NCBI GenBank assembly: GCA_017416055.1
Contig: JAFQDI010000131.1
Location: forward strand, 1-11,877
Reading direction: 5' to 3'
DNA length: 11,877 nucleotides
Source: Lachnospiraceae bacterium
GTDB taxonomy: Bacteria > Bacillota_A > Clostridia > Lachnospirales > Lachnospiraceae
In this document: piece after piece, positions 7,382 through 11,877 of the stretch
How positions within the stretch are numbered: the first letter of the stretch is position 1
Layout of the letters: every line of letters starts with the position of its first letter
The notes under the pieces: model-generated
What the model saw: the letters and a program-made list of their open reading frames with translations, nothing else
What the model was told of the DNA's origin: nothing
The model's database searches: none
Position numbers and translations under genes: made by a program

Positions 7382-7416
7382 GAGGCTGTCGAAAGTATTG
7401 TGCTTGCGACAGCTTC
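7382..7416. promoter_or_regulatory. Inverted repeat over the transcription start: operator or leader hairpin
   Basis: GAGGCTGTCG (7382-7391) pairs with CGACAGCTTC (7407-7416), ten pairs including one G-U, around a 15-base loop; the inner seven bases are a perfect repeat. The arms are about 25 bases apart centre to centre. It begins directly after the -10 box, so a repressor bound there would block transcription; a 5' stabilising hairpin is the alternative. It has no T tract and is not a terminator. Confidence 0.45.
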
Positions 7417-7437
7417 TACATGTTTTGGGAGGAATTT

Positions 7438-7974
7438 ATGGAAAAATTATTGATCGTTGTGGATATGCAGAATGATTTTGTGGATGGAGCGCTGGGAACG
7501 CCGGAGGCAGTAAAGATCGTCGGACCGGTTGCGGAGAAGATCCGCACCCATCGGGGGCCGGTGGTATTTACCCGCGATACCCATAGAGAGAATTATCCGG
7601 AGACGCAGGAGGGAAAGAATCTCCCGGTAGTTCACTGCGTGAAGGGCACTCCCGGATGGCAGCTGAATCCCGAGATCAATCAGTTGGTCAACGGACGGGA
7701 GATTTTTGATAAACCCACTTTTGGATCGGTTGAGTTGTCCCATTATGTGGCGAGCCTTTACCAGTCACATCAGATCGATTCCGTTGAGTTGGTCGGACTG
7801 TGCACGGATATTTGTGTGCTGTCCAATGCGATTTTGTTGAAGGCTGTGGAGCCGGAGATGAAGGTGAGCGTGGACGCGAGATGCTGTGCCGGCGTGACGC
7901 CGCAAAGCCATCTGAATGCGCTGGAGGCGATGAAGATGTGTCAGGTGGAGATTGCGGGGGCTTATACCAGTTGA
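7438..7974 (+). CDS. Isochorismatase-family cysteine hydrolase, probable nicotinamidase
   Basis: This 178-residue cytoplasmic hydrolase probably deamidates nicotinamide to nicotinate for NAD salvage. The catalytic triad is D9 (VVDMQNDF), K92 (DKPTFGS) and C126 (GLCTDICVLSNA). Probable metal ligands are D47 and H49 (RDTH) and H66 (VHCVKGTPGW); the histidine that many nicotinamidases have between these is absent, with E55 or E58 as candidate replacement. The length is normal for the family. The ATG at 7438 is preceded by GGGAGG at five bases; an in-frame ATG at 7420 has no such site and would place the ribosome site inside the gene. Related cysteine hydrolases act on other amides, so nicotinamide is likely but not proven. 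The lipoprotein gene follows after 28 bases. Confidence 0.82.
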   Translation: MEKLLIVVDMQNDFVDGALGTPEAVKIVGPVAEKIRTHRGPVVFTRDTHRENYPETQEGKNLPVVHCVKGTPGWQLNPEINQLVNGREIFDKPTFGSVELSHYVASLYQSHQIDSVELVGLCTDICVLSNAILLKAVEPEMKVSVDARCCAGVTPQSHLNALEAMKMCQVEIAGAYTS

Positions 7975-8002
7975 GAATAATGGAAAGCGGGAATTGACAC
8001 GG

Positions 8003-9472
8003 ATGAAACGGAAAATTATGATCTTTCTGGCAGCTGTGCTGGTGTTGCTGCTCTCTGCATGCAGTTCGATGTTAGATGAGGGAAATGGAGCAGAGACGAA
8101 GCCGGAAACGGAAGCCGACAGTGAAGGCGATATTGCAGAGACTTTGGGTTCGCAGGAGATACAGGACAAGATATCGGCGGTTGAACACTGCGTTGTCCTG
8201 ATCCATTTGACGATCAACCCGGAGATTGAACTGTATTTGGATGAAGCAGGGTGTGTTCTGACCGCAAAAGCTCTGAATGATGACGCCAACAAGATCCTTG
8301 AGAGCGTACAGCTCGGCAGAGCATATTGCGTGGATGCGCTTGAGATGATTCTGCGTGCGGGACATTCGTCCGGATTTGTCCGGAACGGCGCAGAGATCAA
8401 AATCGGGACTTACATGGCAGAATCTCCGTCATCGGCCAGCGACATATACATAGAGGAGTTGTCCGCAGTGGTCAATATGTTTGGTCAGGAGAAAGAGATC
8501 ACGCTCTTGCTGAAGGCGAACCAATCTGCCACTGTGGTGCTGGGGAAAGAGCCTTCTGCAAGCACCGGAACGAATGGATCCGATGCGACAGAGAACAACT
8601 CGAAGCCGACGGAAGAAGATCGTTTCTCGCAGGTTGAGCGGGATGAGAATGGAAATATTATCAGAGGTGTGTATGTTGACGGTGCCGGGAACCGCCACGC
8701 CGTAGAATTTCGCACCGACGGAACGATGGCAAAGGAAGTCATAGATTATTCAGACGGAAGTATTGAAGATATCCTGTATAATGAGAAAGAACAGCCGATA
8801 CAGGTGACGGTCTATTTGACTGATGGACAACGTGAACTGCGCAAGTACACTTACCATGAGAATGGAAACGTTTTCCGTGCCATCTTACGGGAAAAGGATG
8901 GCACCGAGATTGAGTTAATCCATAGTGAAGAAGGGGTATTGGATACGGAAATCGTCACACGTACTGACGGGTCTATGACCCAAACCATGTTTGGAGCAGA
9001 CGGAAAACCGGTCAGAAGTACGGAGATCCAGTTTGACGGTACACGTGTGGAGACAGAATTCGACCACGTTAACGGAAGTCAAACGCTCGTCATCACTTGG
9101 GCGAACGGAACGGTGACCAATGAAGTTCACACCTTTCATCCAAACGGAAAGCCGGCCACAGTCACCACCACTTGGGAGGACGGATCGTGGATGAAAACGG
9201 TCTATAACGATTCGGACCAGAAAGTTCGCACAGACTATAGCGACGGGCGTTATTGGGTTTACGGGGAGAATGGAAAAGAAATTGAGTTCAAGAATATTGA
9301 TAACTTTGGCCGGTGGGTTCATGTTCTGACGAATGCGGACGGTACCATTACGGAGACGATCTGGGAGCTTGACGGCACCTATTATGTAAATACATATGAT
9401 GCGAACAGGAACTGGCTGGATCAGAAGTGGTATGATGCGAACGGAAATCTGTTAACGCCTCCTCAGCCATAA
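8003..9472 (+). CDS. Lipoprotein with RsgI-like extracytoplasmic domain and Gly-turn repeats
   Basis: This 489-residue protein is exported and lipid-anchored: the signal peptide ends in the lipobox LSAC with C20, followed by an acidic, Ser/Thr-rich linker to about residue 50. Residues 58-135 resemble the external domain of anti-sigma-I factors of the RsgI type (LTINPEIELYLDEAGCVLTAKALNDDANKIL and a later helix DALEMILRAG). The N-terminal cytoplasmic anti-sigma part and membrane helix of RsgI are missing, and no sigI gene is nearby. After a low-complexity linker (180-205), residues 214-482 are a string of short strand-turn units with turns such as TDGT, ENGN and ADGK every 11-12 residues. The ATG at 8003 gives a textbook signal peptide, but its ribosome site (GGGA at ten bases) is weak. 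It is probably co-transcribed with the hydrolase. Its function is unknown; cell-surface sensing or binding is a guess. Confidence 0.82.
   Translation: MKRKIMIFLAAVLVLLLSACSSMLDEGNGAETKPETEADSEGDIAETLGSQEIQDKISAVEHCVVLIHLTINPEIELYLDEAGCVLTAKALNDDANKILESVQLGRAYCVDALEMILRAGHSSGFVRNGAEIKIGTYMAESPSSASDIYIEELSAVVNMFGQEKEITLLLKANQSATVVLGKEPSASTGTNGSDATENNSKPTEEDRFSQVERDENGNIIRGVYVDGAGNRHAVEFRTDGTMAKEVIDYSDGSIEDILYNEKEQPIQVTVYLTDGQRELRKYTYHENGNVFRAILREKDGTEIELIHSEEGVLDTEIVTRTDGSMTQTMFGADGKPVRSTEIQFDGTRVETEFDHVNGSQTLVITWANGTVTNEVHTFHPNGKPATVTTTWEDGSWMKTVYNDSDQKVRTDYSDGRYWVYGENGKEIEFKNIDNFGRWVHVLTNADGTITETIWELDGTYYVNTYDANRNWLDQKWYDANGNLLTPPQP
8645..9448 (+). repeat. Degenerate protein-level repeats in the lipoprotein
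   Basis: Roughly 20-24 turns of the type (D/N)-G-(T/S/K/N) recur about every 11-12 residues from residue 215 to 482, alternating with strands such as TYHENGNVFRAIL and TFHPNGKPATVTTTW. The DNA copies have diverged, so this is old repetition at protein level. The pattern resembles YwqK/MORN-like or RHS-type strand-turn repeats and suggests an elongated beta structure. Confidence 0.6.
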
Positions 9473-9494
9473 ATATCAAAATGAACGACAAAAT

Positions 9495-9529
9495 GCAGCG
9501 CTGTCAGCCCTTGACAGCGCGCTTTTTTT
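9495..9529 (+). terminator. Rho-independent terminator after the lipoprotein gene
   Basis: A nine-base perfect stem (GCGCTGTCA at 9498-9506 with TGACAGCGC at 9512-9520) encloses a five-base loop. It can be extended by two G-C pairs past a bulged A, and is followed by seven T (9523-9529). It lies 22 bases after the lipoprotein stop. Confidence 0.9.
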
Positions 9530-9539
9530 ATGCTAAATT
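9511..9539 (+). promoter_or_regulatory. zur: Sigma-A promoter of the zur-znu operon, overlapping the terminator
   Basis: TTGACA (9511-9516), a 17-base spacer, then TAAATT (9534-9539), with a TGC extended -10 element. The -35 box lies in the 3' arm of the preceding terminator and the T tract forms part of the spacer. The predicted start is near 9546, giving a leader of about 30 bases. Confidence 0.6.
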
Positions 9540-9554
9540 GAAAAACGTTTTCAA
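9538..9554. promoter_or_regulatory. Candidate operator at the zur transcription start
   Basis: TTGAAAA-ACG-TTTTCAA is a perfect seven-base inverted repeat with a three-base centre, running from the last bases of the -10 box over the predicted start. The position suits autorepression. It does not match the usual Gram-positive Zur box (TCGTAATnATTACGA), so the binding protein is uncertain. Confidence 0.4.
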
Positions 9555-9576
9555 ATTGGAAAAGAGGAAAAGCAAC

Positions 9577-10008
9577 ATGGCGAGAACCAACGAATATCAG
9601 ACCAGACAGCGCCAGGCGATCGTGGAATATCTGGACGGCCACCGCGGTGATTACGTGACGGTGAGCGATCTGGCGAAATTTTTTCAAGCATCCGGTGAGC
9701 AGGTGAGCGTCACCACGATTTACCGTCATCTGGAGAGACTGACGACTGAGAGACGGGTGGAGAAATATCATATTGAGGGCATGAAGAGTGCCTGTTTCTG
9801 TGCGGTGGAGAACTCTGCCGACGAGAATGAGGACAATCTGACCATGAAATGTCAGTCCTGCGGCGAGATCGTCCATTTTTCCTGTCCGGACCTTTCCCAT
9901 CTGTACGCACATTTTGCCGAGGAACACCGGATCAGCATCGATCCGAGAAAGACGGTATTCTACGGAAAGTGCGACAAATGCAGCGGGCCGATGCCGGTGA
10001 AGGCGTAG
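9577..10008 (+). CDS. zur: Fur-family transcriptional repressor, probably zinc-responsive Zur
   Basis: This 143-residue DNA-binding protein has the Fur layout: a winged helix at about residues 8-65 (VTVSDLAKFFQA, SVTTIYRHLERL) and a C-terminal dimerisation domain with two CxxC pairs, C92/C95 and C132/C135, that form the structural zinc site. H65, C73, H100, H108 and H112 are candidates for the sensing site; I cannot say which are used. The zinc-sensing call comes mainly from context: it leads an operon with znuA, znuC and the start of znuB. The ATG at 9577 follows AGAGGA by eight bases. An upstream in-frame ATG at 9481 would place the terminator inside the gene and is rejected. Fur or PerR are the alternatives. 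It may repress its own operon through the inverted repeat at the promoter. Confidence 0.87.
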   Translation: MARTNEYQTRQRQAIVEYLDGHRGDYVTVSDLAKFFQASGEQVSVTTIYRHLERLTTERRVEKYHIEGMKSACFCAVENSADENEDNLTMKCQSCGEIVHFSCPDLSHLYAHFAEEHRISIDPRKTVFYGKCDKCSGPMPVKA

Positions 10009-10039
10009 TGCCGAAGGAAGTATCGAGGGAGTAATCGTA

Positions 10040-11140
10040 ATGATTGAGAATAGATTGAAAAAGGGTAGGCTTACGGCATTGCTTCTTGCACTCGCAGTGA
10101 GTTTGTCCCTTCTGGCCGGTTGTGGCGGAGGCGGAACCCATGACGGTTCGTCGGGCGGCGCGGCGGATGATGGGAAGATTCAGATTGTCACCACCATCTT
10201 TCCGGCCTATGACTTTGCAAGGCAGGTGGCGGGAGTTCGCGCCGAGGTGACGATGTTGTTGTCGCCGGGCGAGGAACTTCACTCTTACGAGCCGTCGCCG
10301 AAGGATATGATTGCGATCGAGGAGTGCGATATCTTCATCTATGTGGGCGGTGAGTCGGACACCTGGATGAAGGACGTGCTGGAGGCGGTGAATGTGGAAG
10401 GGAAGACTGTGATCTCCATGATGGAGGAGACTGAGGTACTGACTGAGGAAATTACTGAGGGAATGGTGCACACCCACTGGAACGGTCTGTGGGACTGGAT
10501 TTTGAATCTGCTCGGTTCCGGCCACAACCATGAGGACAGTGATCACGATGGAAAGCACGCTCACGGCGAGGGCGAGGTCTGTGATGATCCTGACCACCTC
10601 CATGAGGCGGAATATGACGAGCACGTCTGGACATCCCCGGCGAATGCGGGCTTGATCGTCAGCGCGATCACCGAGGCACTCTGTCAGCTTGACACCGAGG
10701 GAGAGGCCTACTACCGTGAGCGGGAGAGCGCATATCTGGGCGAATTGGACGAACTGAAGGCAGAGATGCTTGCGATCCGCCAGCGGGCGAAGCGCACCAC
10801 GATCATTGTGGGGGACCGTTTTCCGTTCCGCTATCTGGCGGAGTTTATGGATCTTGAGTATTTTGCGGCGTTCCCCGGCTGTGCCGAGGAGACGGAGCCC
10901 AGCGCGAAAACCGTTGCGTTTCTGATCGACAAGATCCGGGAGGAAGAGATCCCGGCGGTGTTTTATCAAGAGTTTTCCAGTCACATGATGGCGCAGACCA
11001 TCGCGGAGGATACCGGCGCCAAGGCGCTGCTTCTCCATTCCTGCCACAATGTGACGAAGGATGAGTTTGAGGCAGGGCTGACCTATCTGGATATCATGCG
11101 GCAGAACATGGTGAATCTGGAGTGGGCGCTCTGTGAATAG
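10040..11140 (+). CDS. znuA: Zinc-binding lipoprotein of an ABC uptake system, ZnuA-like
   Basis: This 366-residue solute-binding lipoprotein captures zinc outside the membrane and hands it to the ZnuBC transporter. The signal peptide ends in the lipobox LAGC with C28. The cluster A-I binding-protein fold is seen in IVTTIFPAYDFARQV (49-63), H81 in GEELHSYEPSPKD, and H195 in DEHVWTSP. Between them, residues 144-188 form a His- and Asp-rich loop with nine histidines, typical of zinc rather than manganese binders. The usual third histidine motif (HxAFxY) is replaced by GDRFPFRY at 258-265, and the C-terminal part has H315, H333, C335 and H336, a variant I associate with Clostridia ZnuA. The ribosome site GAGGGAG lies eight bases before the ATG. 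It follows zur by 31 bases and precedes znuC by 11. Confidence 0.9.
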   Translation: MIENRLKKGRLTALLLALAVSLSLLAGCGGGGTHDGSSGGAADDGKIQIVTTIFPAYDFARQVAGVRAEVTMLLSPGEELHSYEPSPKDMIAIEECDIFIYVGGESDTWMKDVLEAVNVEGKTVISMMEETEVLTEEITEGMVHTHWNGLWDWILNLLGSGHNHEDSDHDGKHAHGEGEVCDDPDHLHEAEYDEHVWTSPANAGLIVSAITEALCQLDTEGEAYYRERESAYLGELDELKAEMLAIRQRAKRTTIIVGDRFPFRYLAEFMDLEYFAAFPGCAEETEPSAKTVAFLIDKIREEEIPAVFYQEFSSHMMAQTIAEDTGAKALLLHSCHNVTKDEFEAGLTYLDIMRQNMVNLEWALCE

Positions 11141-11151
11141 AGGAGAAATCG

Positions 11152-11859
11152 ATGGCATATTTAACTTGTGAACATGTGGAGCTCGCCTATGAGGGTGTTC
11201 CCGTGGTGACGGACCTTTCCTTCACCGTGAATAAGGGGGATTACCTCTGCGTGGTGGGCGAGAACGGATCGGGAAAGAGCACCTTGATCAAGGCATTTCT
11301 GGGCCTGAAGAAGCCATCCGCGGGAAAGATTTCCTTCGGCGAGGGGCTGCATCATCAGGAGATCGGCTATCTGCCCCAGCAGACGCTGGCTCAGCGGGAT
11401 TTTCCGGCGAGCGCGTTTGAGGTGGTGTTGTCCGGCTGCTTAAATAAGCTGGGTTACCGGTCGTTTTACGGAAAAAAAGAGAAGGAACTGGCGAGAGCCA
11501 ATCTGAAGCGACTGTCGGCGGAGCATCTGGCGGACGCCTGCTATCGCGATCTGTCCGGCGGACAGAAACAGAGGGTGTTGCTGGCGCGAGCGCTGTGCGC
11601 GGCACAGAAGGTGCTGCTCTTAGATGAGCCGGTGACCGGTCTGGATCCGGCAGCGGTGGAGGAGATGTACCGGTTGATCCGCAGACTGAATCGCGAGGAC
11701 GGGATCACCGTGATCATGGTGTCCCACGACATACAGGGGGCGGTGGCTGAGGCCAGCCACATCCTCCATCTGCACAACCGTCCGCTGTTTTTCGGAACGG
11801 CAGCTAAGTACGAACAGAGTGCGGCATGGCGGACACTCAAGGGAAAGGAGGAGCAGTGA
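11152..11859 (+). CDS. znuC: Zinc ABC transporter ATP-binding protein
   Basis: This 235-residue cytoplasmic ATPase drives zinc import with ZnuA and ZnuB. Walker A is GENGSGKST at 36-44, the Q-loop is YLPQQ at 73-77, the signature LSGGQ is at 134-138, Walker B is VLLLDEP at 154-160, and the switch histidine is H192. The segment IGYLPQQTLAQRDFPASAFEVVLSG is characteristic of metal-type (ZnuC/MntB) ATPases. AGGAG lies six bases before the ATG. Its TGA overlaps the next ATG by one base, so translation of the permease is coupled. Zinc rather than manganese is inferred from the His-rich ZnuA and the Fur-family regulator in the operon. Confidence 0.93.
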   Translation: MAYLTCEHVELAYEGVPVVTDLSFTVNKGDYLCVVGENGSGKSTLIKAFLGLKKPSAGKISFGEGLHHQEIGYLPQQTLAQRDFPASAFEVVLSGCLNKLGYRSFYGKKEKELARANLKRLSAEHLADACYRDLSGGQKQRVLLARALCAAQKVLLLDEPVTGLDPAAVEEMYRLIRRLNREDGITVIMVSHDIQGAVAEASHILHLHNRPLFFGTAAKYEQSAAWRTLKGKEEQ

Positions 11860-11877
11860 TGGAACTGATTCTTGAAA
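11859..11877 (+). CDS. znuB: Start of the zinc ABC transporter permease (partial, runs off right edge)
   Basis: Only MELILE and one extra base are visible. The ATG overlaps the znuC stop (TGATG) and is preceded by GGAAAGGAGG, an excellent ribosome site seven bases upstream. The permease identity is inferred from the operon order zur-znuA-znuC and the absence of a permease earlier; six residues cannot prove it. Confidence 0.7.

Noticed and set aside
7765..8400. A 211-codon minus-strand open frame
   Set aside because: It runs opposite the hydrolase and lipoprotein genes and has no domain, promoter or ribosome site; Ser/Arg-rich shadow.
9538..9554. A catabolite control (cre) site reading of TTGAAAAACGTTTTCAA
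   Set aside because: It has the TG...CG...CA look of cre, but five bases instead of four separate TG from CG, so the half-sites are out of register.
9481..9576. An N-terminal extension of the Fur-family regulator from an ATG at 9481
   Set aside because: The extension would be encoded by the terminator hairpin and the promoter, and no Fur protein has such a leader; the ATG at 9577 has a good ribosome site.
9932..11158. A 408-codon open frame on the minus strand opposite znuA
   Set aside because: It lies entirely against znuA and the ends of its neighbours, has no ribosome site or recognisable domain, and is His/Arg/Leu-rich as expected of a shadow frame.

Overview
The window looks like a chromosomal segment of a low-to-mid GC, probably spore-forming Firmicute, most likely a Clostridia/Lachnospiraceae-type organism. 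This rests on strong GGAGG-type ribosome binding sites, sigma-A promoters of Gram-positive type, a BspA-type leucine-rich repeat protein, lipoproteins with classical lipoboxes, a Clostridia-style ZnuA, and a promoter matching the mother-cell sporulation sigma factor K. This is inference from gene content; no rRNA or other taxonomic marker is present.

Layout. (a) 1-1446, minus strand: a NatAB-like ABC exporter operon, made of the ATPase (564-1349) and the start of its membrane subunit (1-567, running off the left edge), behind a sigma-A promoter at 1446-1418. (b) 1539-4867, plus strand: a protein with an N-terminal BspA-type repeat region and a C-terminal ComEC-like metallo-beta-lactamase domain (1633-3102), then a ribulokinase (araB, 3162-4817) and a strong terminator. 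(c) 4886-5864, minus strand: a cysteine-rich protein of unknown family behind a near-perfect sigma-K promoter, so a candidate spore coat protein. (d) 5931-7345, plus strand: an unrecognised coiled-coil protein and a small all-helical protein of a Clostridia-type family. (e) 7353-9529, plus strand: a promoter with an inverted repeat over the start site, a nicotinamidase-like cysteine hydrolase, and a lipoprotein with an RsgI-like extracytoplasmic domain and about two dozen short Gly-turn repeats, closed by a hairpin terminator. (f) 9511-11877, plus strand: a zinc uptake operon zur-znuA-znuC-znuB (last gene cut by the right edge), whose promoter -35 box lies inside the preceding terminator hairpin.

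The best-integrated module is (f): a Fur-family repressor, a His-rich zinc-binding lipoprotein, an ATPase and a permease start, with very short gaps or overlaps. The other modules are short, unrelated transcription units. I see no CRISPR array, tRNA, rRNA, insertion sequence, prophage or toxin-antitoxin/defence cassette, and no gap between genes longer than about 255 bases. The most interesting items are the repeat-MBL fusion, the orphan RsgI-like lipoprotein, the sigma-K-controlled Cys-rich protein, and the compact terminator/promoter/operator overlap before zur.
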